Below are positions 37,045 to 44,973 of a stretch of DNA of 64,000 nt, in pieces. The stretch is from a bacterium HR33 (lineage in GTDB: Bacteria; Gemmatimonadota; Gemmatimonadetes; Gemmatimonadales; GWC2-71-9): positions 1,054,001 to 1,118,000 of the forward strand of contig BEIJ01000001.1 of assembly GCA_002923375.1 (NCBI GenBank). The letters are read 5' to 3'. The notes below the pieces were generated by a model that saw nothing but the letters and a program-made list of their open reading frames with translations, was not told the origin of the DNA and did not search any database. Position numbers and translations under genes: made by a program. Position 1 is the stretch's first letter, and every line of letters begins with the position of its first letter.

Positions 37045-39546
37045 GTGGAACCTGAAATCAAAACACCTAGCGAACAGCCCAGCGGCTCCGCGCGGATGCG
37101 CCTGGGGGTCTTCCCCCTGCGGGACGTGGTGTTGTTTCCCGGGGTGACCGCGCCGATAGCGGCGGGCCGGCCGGGTACACTAAGGGCCATCGAAGCCGCT
37201 CTAAAGCGCGAAGACCGGCTGATCTTTGCCGTAGCGCAGCGGCAGAACGTCGAAACCGTAACGCCGGAGATCCTCTATACCACCGGAACGGTGGCCCGGA
37301 TCGGACAGGTCCAGCGCGGTTTGGGCGGGGTGCAGCTATTGTTGCACGGCGAGTACCGGGCGACGGTTCTCCAGTACTCGCCGGCGGACGGTTATCTCGA
37401 GGCGGTCGTGGTTCCGGCGCCGGATTTGCCTCCTGCGGCGCCGGAGGATCCCGCTTTCCTCGCCTTGGAGAAGGAGCTTCGCGAGAGAGCTGCGGAGCTG
37501 GGTCACAAGTCCGGACTTCCGGAGGAGGTGGTCCAGCAAATACTCGACGGTGTTCGAGACCCCGGTCGCTTTGCCGATCTGGTGGCTGGTTACGTGGACA
37601 TCAGTCCGGCTGAGCGGCAGTCTCTGCTCGAGACCCTGGAAATCGAGACCCGCATGCGGCGGGTGCTGGTGCACGTTCAGCGCCAGCTGGCTCTGCTGGA
37701 GGCTCAAGAAGAGATCAAATCCAAAGTCCAGGAAGAACTGGGCGAGCGCCAGCGGGAGATGCTGCTGCGCGAGCAGCTGAAGGCGATTCGCAAGGAGCTC
37801 GGCGAGGACGACGAGGAGAGCGACATCGCCGAACTCAAGGCTCGCTTGGAGAAGCTCGACCTTCCCGAAGAGGCGCGCAAAGAGGTAAACCGGGAACTTA
37901 AGCGCCTGGAACGCACCTCCCGGGAGTCGATGGAAGCCCAGGTGATCCGCACGTATTTGGAGACTATAGCGGAGCTTCCCTGGAACATAAGGAGCGAGGA
38001 TCATCTCGACGTGGAGGCCGCGGCGCGGATTTTGGACGAGGACCACTATGGCCTGCGCAAGGTAAAAGACCGGGTCTTGGAGTTTCTGGCGGTGAGGCAG
38101 CTGCGCCAGGAGCGGCAGCGGCTGGAGAAGTCCGCCGGAGAGGGGGTTGAGGGCAGCGGTGCGCCTTCGGCCGGAAACGAGGACGACCGGGCGAAGGGAT
38201 CGATCCTTCTGTTCGTGGGTCCTCCGGGGGTAGGTAAGACCTCCATAGCCAAGTCGATCGCCCGGGCTATGGGGCGAAAGTATGTGAGGATTTCGCTCGG
38301 CGGAGCGCGGGACGAGGCGGATATCAGAGGACACCGCCGCACCTATGTGGGCGCCATGCCGGGAAGGATCATCGAGGGAATCAAGCGGGCCGGAACCAAG
38401 AATCCGGTCTTCCTGCTGGACGAAGTGGACAAGTTGGGCGTCTCGTTCCAGGGAGATCCTGCGGCAGCCTTGCTCGAGGTTTTGGATCCGGCGCAGAACG
38501 ACACTTTCACCGATCATTACCTGGGCGTCCCCTTCGATCTGTCCGAGGTATTGTTTATCGCGACGGCCAACTTCATTCAGGGGATCCCGGCGCCGCTGCT
38601 GGATCGGATGGAGGTGGTGGAGTTCTCCGGTTACACCGAGCAGGAGAAGCTGGAAATAGCCAAGCGATACCTCATACCGCGCCAGTTGTCGGAAGCGGGT
38701 CTTACGCCGGAGCAACTCTCCTTTACCGACGATGCGATTCTGGCGCTGATTGCGGGATACACTAGAGAGGCGGGTGTGAGGCAACTGGAGCGCGAGCTGG
38801 GTAAGGTGGCTCGCAAGGTGGCGCGGCGCATAGCGGCGCGGGAGATCGAAAGTTTCCGGGTCACTCCGGAAGAGATCCCCAAGCTGATCGGCCGGCCCAC
38901 GGTGCATCCCGAGCGGGCGGCGGCCAAGGATCAGGTCGGTATCGCCACCGGGATGTACTACACGCCGCACGGCGGGGACATAATGTTCGTCGAGGTGGAG
39001 GTCATGCCGGGCAAGGGAGAGCTGGTGCTCACCGGGCAGTTGGGGGATGTGATGAAAGAGTCTGCCCGGGCGGCGTTGACCTACGCCAAGTCTCATGCTG
39101 CGGAACTCGGCATACCGGAGGAGAATTTCAAGGATCGCGACGTACACATTCACGTCCCGGCAGGGGCGACTCCCAAGGAAGGTCCTTCGGCCGGCGTAAC
39201 CATGGCGGTGGCGCTGATCAGCCGGCTGTCCGGTATCCCGGTGAGGCATGACGTGGCCATGACCGGCGAGATCACGCTATCGGGACGGGTGCTGCCCATA
39301 GGAGGAGTGAAAGAGAAAGTCCTGGGTGCTTGCCGTGCGGGGATCACCACGATCATTCTGCCCAAGGAGAACCTGCCGGATCTCGAGGAGCTGAGCGAGA
39401 GCGAGCGCGCGAAGCTGACCGTACACGCGGTGGAGACTTTGGACGAGGTGCTGAAGGTGGCGCTGGCTCGCTCCGCAGGGGAGGCGCGAGGCGAGGAAGA
39501 GTATCAAAGGGCTGAGGAAGAAGAACTGGTAGGGCAGTCCCGCTAG
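37045..39546 (+). CDS. lon: ATP-dependent protease Lon
   Basis: 833 residues: N-terminal LON substrate domain (about 10-210), coiled coil, AAA+ module with Walker A GPPGVGKTS from residue 392 and FLLDEVDKLG, and a C-terminal serine protease domain with the Ser715-Lys758 dyad (KEGPSAG; GGVKEKVLGACRAG). GTG 37045 is chosen because AGGAGGCG lies 8 nt upstream. Functions in protein quality control in the cytosol. Confidence 0.96.
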   Translation: MEPEIKTPSEQPSGSARMRLGVFPLRDVVLFPGVTAPIAAGRPGTLRAIEAALKREDRLIFAVAQRQNVETVTPEILYTTGTVARIGQVQRGLGGVQLLLHGEYRATVLQYSPADGYLEAVVVPAPDLPPAAPEDPAFLALEKELRERAAELGHKSGLPEEVVQQILDGVRDPGRFADLVAGYVDISPAERQSLLETLEIETRMRRVLVHVQRQLALLEAQEEIKSKVQEELGERQREMLLREQLKAIRKELGEDDEESDIAELKARLEKLDLPEEARKEVNRELKRLERTSRESMEAQVIRTYLETIAELPWNIRSEDHLDVEAAARILDEDHYGLRKVKDRVLEFLAVRQLRQERQRLEKSAGEGVEGSGAPSAGNEDDRAKGSILLFVGPPGVGKTSIAKSIARAMGRKYVRISLGGARDEADIRGHRRTYVGAMPGRIIEGIKRAGTKNPVFLLDEVDKLGVSFQGDPAAALLEVLDPAQNDTFTDHYLGVPFDLSEVLFIATANFIQGIPAPLLDRMEVVEFSGYTEQEKLEIAKRYLIPRQLSEAGLTPEQLSFTDDAILALIAGYTREAGVRQLERELGKVARKVARRIAAREIESFRVTPEEIPKLIGRPTVHPERAAAKDQVGIATGMYYTPHGGDIMFVEVEVMPGKGELVLTGQLGDVMKESARAALTYAKSHAAELGIPEENFKDRDVHIHVPAGATPKEGPSAGVTMAVALISRLSGIPVRHDVAMTGEITLSGRVLPIGGVKEKVLGACRAGITTIILPKENLPDLEELSESERAKLTVHAVETLDEVLKVALARSAGEARGEEEYQRAEEEELVGQSR

Positions 39547-39559
39547 GGGGGTCGCGGGC

Positions 39560-40189
39560 CTACCAGCCCATGCCCCTCACCCAGAGATCGACGCTCGCCT
39601 CGATCCATCCCTCTCTCCGGTCGGAGCCGCCCGCAGGCAAAGCGGGCTCGAACCCCAGAAAGCCCAGGATCGAGACAAGGATCTGCACCGACGCCAGGTC
39701 GGGGTCGACGTCGTCGCGAAAGAATCCCAGACCTTGGCCTTCGGACAGGGGTCTGCTGAACAGGAACGCCAACGAGCCGAGGAACTCCCCGGTTTCCTGG
39801 AGGGGGCCTCCGCTTCGGAGCACGTCTAGCAGTACCAGCCTTACAAGGTCGCGGCGCTCGCCTAGAACGCTCAGCACCCGCCGGGCCTCGGCGCGCAGGC
39901 GATCGGGAGCGGAAGAACTCGGTGGCTGCCGGACTCCGAAGGAGGGTGGGACGGAGGGAACTGACTCTTCCAGGCGCAGAGCACTGGAAAGCTCGCCCAG
40001 CGCCTGCCGCACCGCGGCGGCGTAAAGTCCCGTCTTGGAGCCGAAGTAATGGAAAAGAAGCTGCTTGTTCACCCCGGCGAGCTGGGCGATTCTGGCCACC
40101 CTTGCGCCGTCGAACCCCCGCTCGGCAAACTCGGCCCTGGCGGCGTGGAGTATTCGGCCCTTGGACGCTTCAACCTTTTGGTTGATCAT
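39560..40189 (-). CDS. TetR/AcrR family transcriptional regulator
   Basis: 209 residues. The N-terminal TetR HTH reads ILHAARAEFAERGFDGARVARIAQLAGVNKQLLFHYFGSKTGLYAAA. The C-terminal ligand domain is helical and unassigned. It is convergent with lon and has no co-directional neighbour that would reveal a target. ATTGAC (40188-40193) and GTCAAT (40223-40228) form widely spaced arms upstream, a weak operator candidate. Confidence 0.85.
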   Translation of the reverse strand: MINQKVEASKGRILHAARAEFAERGFDGARVARIAQLAGVNKQLLFHYFGSKTGLYAAAVRQALGELSSALRLEESVPSVPPSFGVRQPPSSSAPDRLRAEARRVLSVLGERRDLVRLVLLDVLRSGGPLQETGEFLGSLAFLFSRPLSEGQGLGFFRDDVDPDLASVQILVSILGFLGFEPALPAGGSDRREGWIEASVDLWVRGMGW

Positions 40190-40292
40190 TGACTAGGAAG
40201 ATCGGCTGGGGTGCCTGTTTCGGTCAATAGCTTCTGCGGGAGTGAGGAAATCGGGGCGCAACGGGCCCGGCCTGCGCGGTAGGTCCCGTAGA

Positions 40293-41018
40293 TCAGCCGG
40301 GACTTGAGGCGGCTGGTTCGTTCTGCGTGAGCAGGTGGAACGTGGCGGCACAGAGTCCGGCAATGAACGGAAGAGTGATCCAGTATGCCGCTGTCTGCCC
40401 CGGGTTCAAGGTGGCGACAATTGCCGCCCTCCCGCACAGGAGGATGCCGGCGTCGGCGTGCCCCAGGTAGCCCGCTAGGCGCTCCGGGCTCACCCACCCG
40501 GAGATTGCCAGCCCTCTGGTATCGGCCGGTTCGCCCGCTGCCCAAAGCTCGGTACTCAGGCTTTCGGCCTTGCGCTTGTTCCAGGCGGGGGCGAGGGCAG
40601 CGAGAAAGTCGAGCGGTGCCAAGCAGCGGACCGGATCCGGACTTTTGGCGGCGGTTTTCAGCGAGAGATCCAGCACCGCGCGGCGTCCGGTCAGCTCGAC
40701 GATCGCCGGTTCTCCGCCGGGTTCTTGCCGGCGAAGTTGCTGTTCTAGTCGATCTAGCAGCTCCGCCTGGTGACCTGCGATCTTGGCGAATGCAGCCTGC
40801 GGATCTAGGGCCCGATAGAGATTGGGCCGGCCGGCTTGTCGCCGGACCAGGCCCTTGGCGACCAAGCCCTCCAAAGCCTGGTAGGCGTTTGCCCGTGCAA
40901 TGGACAGTGCCCGAGCCAGGGCGTAACCGCTCAAAGCGCCATGCCGGACCAGCGCGCCGTAAGCTGCGCTCTCGGTGGGCGTGAAGCCGAAAGGAGTGAG
41001 ATCAGGCAACGGTTGCAA
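40293..41018 (-). CDS. TrmB-like winged-helix transcriptional regulator
   Basis: About 241 residues. The N-terminal winged helix (FGFTPTESAAYGALVRHGALSGYALARALSIARANAYQALEGLVAKGLVRRQ) is TrmB-type. The middle ends in a helix LLDRLEQQLRRQE, and a degenerate C-terminal sensor region includes a hydrophobic stretch near the end. Starts with TTG 41018 directly downstream of an 18-bp palindrome, suggesting autoregulation. Confidence 0.8.
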   Translation of the reverse strand: MQPLPDLTPFGFTPTESAAYGALVRHGALSGYALARALSIARANAYQALEGLVAKGLVRRQAGRPNLYRALDPQAAFAKIAGHQAELLDRLEQQLRRQEPGGEPAIVELTGRRAVLDLSLKTAAKSPDPVRCLAPLDFLAALAPAWNKRKAESLSTELWAAGEPADTRGLAISGWVSPERLAGYLGHADAGILLCGRAAIVATLNPGQTAAYWITLPFIAGLCAATFHLLTQNEPAASSPG

Positions 41019-41024
41019 GGCTAT

Positions 41025-41042
41025 TAGTAGTGTGCACTACTA
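41025..41042. promoter_or_regulatory. Palindromic operator candidate of the TrmB-like gene
   Basis: TAGTAGTG-TG-CACTACTA has perfect 8-bp arms with a 2-bp centre, 7 nt before the TTG start. On the minus strand it overlaps the possible -10 element TACTAA (41029-41024). Binding here would block transcription. Confidence 0.55.
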
Positions 41043-41094
41043 CTACGGCTAAGTCAACTCCTGACCCGACGGGGCAGCCGGCGCTTCTTTTAGC

Positions 41095-42171
41095 TCAGGT
41101 GTACTCCAGGTGCCAGCCCGCCAGCTTGGCGATCAGGGCCAGCCGGAAGGTAACGTCTGCCTGGCGGCTTTCCGCTTTCTTAGTGTCCGCCTCCAGCGGA
41201 AAGGCAAACCCGACCAGCTTGGAAGGACTGCGCGGAATGCTGCGCAAATTCTTGGGGCTCCAGACACCCCGTTCGTCGCACTCCGAGAGGAGCCGGGCCA
41301 GCACCCTTTGCGCGGTGGCCGAGGTGTGGAGCATTCCCATCCTAACCAGGAGCTCGATCCAGTGGAGGGCCAGGGGTAGGTCTTTAGGCCTCCCGGAGCT
41401 GTCAGCCTCAATGGGTTCGCCCAAAAGGTGGATCCACGGCTTTACCAAGCGCTTGCCGACCATGATCGACCAATTCTTCTTTGGGGCGGGGCGGGCCAGG
41501 TACGACGCTAAGCGCTCCACAAAACCGGCGCGCTCCCGCTGGAGGTTGGGCATCCAGGCGACCATTGCAACCGACAGCAAGGTGGGCGGCCGGGCATCAG
41601 GGTGAAGCACCGAGCGGGCACCCTTTCTAATGAAAGGCTTTTCCGCAAGTTCGCTTCTCAGAAACTGAGAAATCTCGGTAGCGATGCGGTGGGCCGCCCC
41701 GCGCACCCTGGGATCCTCGACACAACCGCCGTGGGCCAGTGCTGCCGTCGAACCCTCCCGCATCAAAGCCCGAGACCACTCGCCGAGTTCGGGCGTACCC
41801 TTTACCGCGCGCTTGAACTCGAAGAACAGCTCCGGTGACTCGTCTCGCGAAAGCAGCCTGAAAAAGACCCGCTCGGCCATTCGATAAGCCCGTTCCTCCC
41901 GGGGTACGCCCAACTCTATGAGCCGCCGGTACTGCGACACCGTGCCTACGTTCTCCAAAACCGACCAGCGGGCGGGGTCTATGCCGAGGATGTTGTCTCC
42001 CCACGTCCCGTTGGGCTTCTGTTTCTTGAGTATCTGCTGGACGGGTTTGTAGGTTCGCAGCTCGTCCATCAATTGTTGTCGCTGCTCCGGAGTTGCCGCT
42101 TCCGGAGGCAAGATGTCCCTGACCGTACGCCATTTAATGGCGGGCGAGGCGTGATCTCTGAGCCAGCTCAC
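41095..42171 (-). CDS. Hypothetical protein, possibly alpha-toroid fold
   Basis: 358 residues without signal peptide. The PNGTWGDN segment followed by helical stretches with recurring WSVLENVG and EGSTAALAHGGCVEDPRVRGAAHRI resembles the repeat style of squalene-cyclase-like (alpha/alpha toroid) proteins, but catalytic DXDD-type motifs are not seen. I do not recognise a named family. GTG start 42171 lacks a clear ribosome site. Confidence 0.6.
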   Translation of the reverse strand: MSWLRDHASPAIKWRTVRDILPPEAATPEQRQQLMDELRTYKPVQQILKKQKPNGTWGDNILGIDPARWSVLENVGTVSQYRRLIELGVPREERAYRMAERVFFRLLSRDESPELFFEFKRAVKGTPELGEWSRALMREGSTAALAHGGCVEDPRVRGAAHRIATEISQFLRSELAEKPFIRKGARSVLHPDARPPTLLSVAMVAWMPNLQRERAGFVERLASYLARPAPKKNWSIMVGKRLVKPWIHLLGEPIEADSSGRPKDLPLALHWIELLVRMGMLHTSATAQRVLARLLSECDERGVWSPKNLRSIPRSPSKLVGFAFPLEADTKKAESRQADVTFRLALIAKLAGWHLEYT

Positions 42172-42321
42172 CGGGACTTTGTGGGAATTGGGAAGCTCGG
42201 GGGTCAGAATTCGCTCCTCGGTCTTCTGGGTTGTCCGTAGCGCTGTGCCGGGCTTCCGCCGGGCGTTTTGGGCAAAAATCGGCCGAGAACTTACGCCTTT
42301 TGCCGCGTGAAGGCCAGTCTC

Positions 42322-44007
42322 TCAGCGCAGCTGCCTGAGTCGCTGCCCCGCCGCACGAAACTCGCTAGATGGGAGCCACTCAGGGTAGCCGGCACTCTGG
42401 GCTAGAGCCCAGGCTAGGCGCGCCAAAAGCCTTCCCTGCTGGACCAACCCGGTGTAGTCATACTCCGCTCGCGGCTCGTCTTGAGGCCGGTGGAAGCGTT
42501 CCTCGTAGTAAATGCGGTGCTGTTCTCTTCCCCATCCTCCCGGTTTGCCGGCGTAGTTTTGACCCGGCCGGAGAAGGAGCGCGGGTATGCCGGCTTGGGC
42601 AAAAGGGAGGTGGTCCGAACCGAAAAAGCTGCCCCTTTCCGGATGCGGGTCCCCGGTCGCACTCAATCCCTCGACCCGGGCAGCCTGCGCCAGAGTTTCT
42701 CCCAGGGAAGAAAGCTCGCTTCCCACTCCCACCACGTCGGTGGTGGCTCCCCACAGATTCCCGATGTCCAGGTTCAACACCGCCACGGTTCGGCTCGCCG
42801 GGAAAACCGGCTGGGCCAGGTAACCCTGAGCGCCCTTGAAGCCGTATTCTCCCGCGGTGGTGAACAAAAAGACAATCGAACGCCGCGCTGCGACAGGGAC
42901 GCGGCTCAGAGCTTCAGCGACTCCCAGCAGGGCTGCCGCCCCGGCTGCGTTGTCCACCGCGCCGTTGTAAATGGAGTCTCCCCGCACCGCCTCGCCGGTT
43001 CCGTAACCGTCGTAGTGCGCCATGAGAACCACTGCCTCCGCTCTGCCCTCGGGATCGCTTCCCTCGAGTATCCCCGCCACGTTGGGCGACCGCACGCGCC
43101 TGAGCCTGGCTCGAATGTCCACCGCCATGTGGGCGCCCACCTCCAGGGGCCTGAACTCCCGGCTTTGGGCTCTCCTCAGCAAGAGCTCGTAGTCCTTGCC
43201 CGTAAGCTCCACGATCCGCCGGGCGGCGCCGGTGGTAATCCATCCCGCAAAGCGCAGGGTGTGGGGCGGTTCTCGCTCCAATCTCAACTGCTCCTTTCCC
43301 CAAGCGGCGCGGATCGCGTCCCAAGGCTCGGCAACAGTTTCGCCGGAGTGGATCAAAAGCACTCCGGCTGCGCCTACGCGCGCAGCTTGTTCGAGCTTGT
43401 AGCGCCACCAGCCGTAACGGGTAAGAACCCGGCCCTTGAAGATCGAGGAATCCCTCATCCCGGGATCGTTCATTTGGATCAGCAATATTTTTCCCGTAAG
43501 CGGCGCTCCCTTGTAATCGTCCCACTGCCACTCGGGGGCTTCGATGCCGTAGCCTGCAAAGATCAAGTCGCCGTCCAGCGTGGTGAGCGACTCGGCTCGT
43601 TCCGGCCAGATCACGAAATCCTCTCCCTGCTCGAGAACCAGTGTTCGGCGCTGCGCGCCCACGATGACGGAAGCGTCGCCTTTGACGCCGGTAAGCTCGA
43701 GCCACTGCAAGAACGATCCCCCCAGAGCGGGTTTCAGGCCAAAGGCCTGGAGCCTGGTGGCTAAATAAAGCGCCGCTAGATCGCCGCCCGAAGTTCCCGG
43801 CCCCCTCCCCCCTAGCAGGTCGTGCGCCAAAAACTCCGCGTGAGCCTTCAGGACTTCCGGCTTTATCGCCTCGACCACTCCGGCCGGCAGAACCGGCGGG
43901 CCCTCCGCCCCCCGCTGCCGCTGGATGCCGTGTGCGGCGGCAAAGGGAAAAAACCCCGCAATCGCGGTCCAAAGCGTCCCTTGCCGGATCGAAGCGGAAT
44001 TCAGCAT
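42322..44007 (-). CDS. M28-family metallopeptidase with altered active site
   Basis: 561 residues with a short signal-like N-terminus, a PA domain (about 130-270) and an M28 Zn-peptidase domain. Zn-binding elements are AHYDGYG, AVDNAAGAAALL, NLDIGN and SDHLPF. Where family members have adjacent Glu-Glu (TAEEXGLLG), this protein reads TTAGEYGFKG: Gly386-Glu387, so the usual general base is missing. It may be inactive or use another residue. It lies 7 nt downstream of the propeller-like gene on the same strand. Confidence 0.82.
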   Translation of the reverse strand: MLNSASIRQGTLWTAIAGFFPFAAAHGIQRQRGAEGPPVLPAGVVEAIKPEVLKAHAEFLAHDLLGGRGPGTSGGDLAALYLATRLQAFGLKPALGGSFLQWLELTGVKGDASVIVGAQRRTLVLEQGEDFVIWPERAESLTTLDGDLIFAGYGIEAPEWQWDDYKGAPLTGKILLIQMNDPGMRDSSIFKGRVLTRYGWWRYKLEQAARVGAAGVLLIHSGETVAEPWDAIRAAWGKEQLRLEREPPHTLRFAGWITTGAARRIVELTGKDYELLLRRAQSREFRPLEVGAHMAVDIRARLRRVRSPNVAGILEGSDPEGRAEAVVLMAHYDGYGTGEAVRGDSIYNGAVDNAAGAAALLGVAEALSRVPVAARRSIVFLFTTAGEYGFKGAQGYLAQPVFPASRTVAVLNLDIGNLWGATTDVVGVGSELSSLGETLAQAARVEGLSATGDPHPERGSFFGSDHLPFAQAGIPALLLRPGQNYAGKPGGWGREQHRIYYEERFHRPQDEPRAEYDYTGLVQQGRLLARLAWALAQSAGYPEWLPSSEFRAAGQRLRQLR

Positions 44008-44014
44008 CGCGGCG

Positions 44015-44893
44015 TCAGCATCTTACCAAGTGAATGCTGCCGGGTTGATTCCACGCGGCTTCACTGGTGAGTACCAGAGTGTCTTCGTCCCAAAAATCCA
44101 CCGCTTCTCCCTGTGGTTCTAGGCCGTCTATCAGGCAGGGAGGACCGTCGGGTTCCAAGCCCCGGCTGCTCCGGCGGAAAAAGTGGAGTTCGTCGTAGGT
44201 TCTTACCACAATCCGCCTCCCTGAGGGAGAAATCGCAGCACCGGTAACCCACCGAGCTCGGTTGCCTTGAACAATGAAATCGCTCTCCAGCAGAACTGCA
44301 ACCGCGCTGTCCTTCGTCACGCTCGATCGGGGAACGGTGTAACGCCTAATGCCTCCGGTCAAACCCTTGGTCACCAGCATCAGGCTCCCGTCAGGTTCCA
44401 CCCACATGGCCTCTACGTCGTGAGGCCGATCGGGGTAGCGGATAGTTATCCCTCTTGCCGGCTCGGTTGCCTTGGCGGAGGTGTCTCCAGCCGGAGGTAG
44501 CATTTCAGGCTCCGGCACGATCCAAATCGTGACGGAAGGCCTGCGTTCCAGGTTGTCGCCGGTGTCGGATATGTAAAGACAGTGCCGGTTTCCCTCGGCA
44601 CATCGGCCCAGAGCTAGATCTTCCCAATCGATCGCTCGGGCTCCGCTGACTCGAAAAGTGCCCCGGTGCTTTCCTTCGAGGTCGAACGCGTACAAAAACG
44701 GCCCGTCTCCGGAATCGTTGTGGGTCCAAAGCACTCCCCGGTGGGTTCGGCTCACCGCGACTCCCGAACTTTCGGTGATCTTGGCCAACTGAAAGGTGCC
44801 CGTTCGCCGTACGGACTCCGGCCGCCGCTGCTGGGCGAGCAGCGGCCAGGTTGCGCAGAGTAGCACGGCGACTCCAAAACGCACCACCCTCAT
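44015..44893 (-). CDS. Secreted beta-propeller-like protein
   Basis: 292 residues with a cleavable signal peptide ending near LLAQQ. Blade-like motifs are ESSGVAVSRTHRGVLWTHNDSGDGPFLYAFD, DWEDLALG, LYISDTGDN and HDVEAMWVEPDGSLMLVTKG. Probably periplasmic or secreted; ligand or enzymatic role unknown. TAGTTT lies 9 nt before ATG on the minus strand, a leaderless-type -10 candidate. Confidence 0.75.
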   Translation of the reverse strand: MRVVRFGVAVLLCATWPLLAQQRRPESVRRTGTFQLAKITESSGVAVSRTHRGVLWTHNDSGDGPFLYAFDLEGKHRGTFRVSGARAIDWEDLALGRCAEGNRHCLYISDTGDNLERRPSVTIWIVPEPEMLPPAGDTSAKATEPARGITIRYPDRPHDVEAMWVEPDGSLMLVTKGLTGGIRRYTVPRSSVTKDSAVAVLLESDFIVQGNRARWVTGAAISPSGRRIVVRTYDELHFFRRSSRGLEPDGPPCLIDGLEPQGEAVDFWDEDTLVLTSEAAWNQPGSIHLVRC

Positions 44894-44973
44894 GGTCCAA
44901 GCAAACTAGACGCCTTGCTCCCGGAGCGCGACGGGGTAAACTTTTCCCTTGCGATGATCGCCAACTTTTTGCC

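Noticed and set aside
37336-39249. 637-codon open frame on the minus strand
   Set aside because: Antisense shadow of lon.
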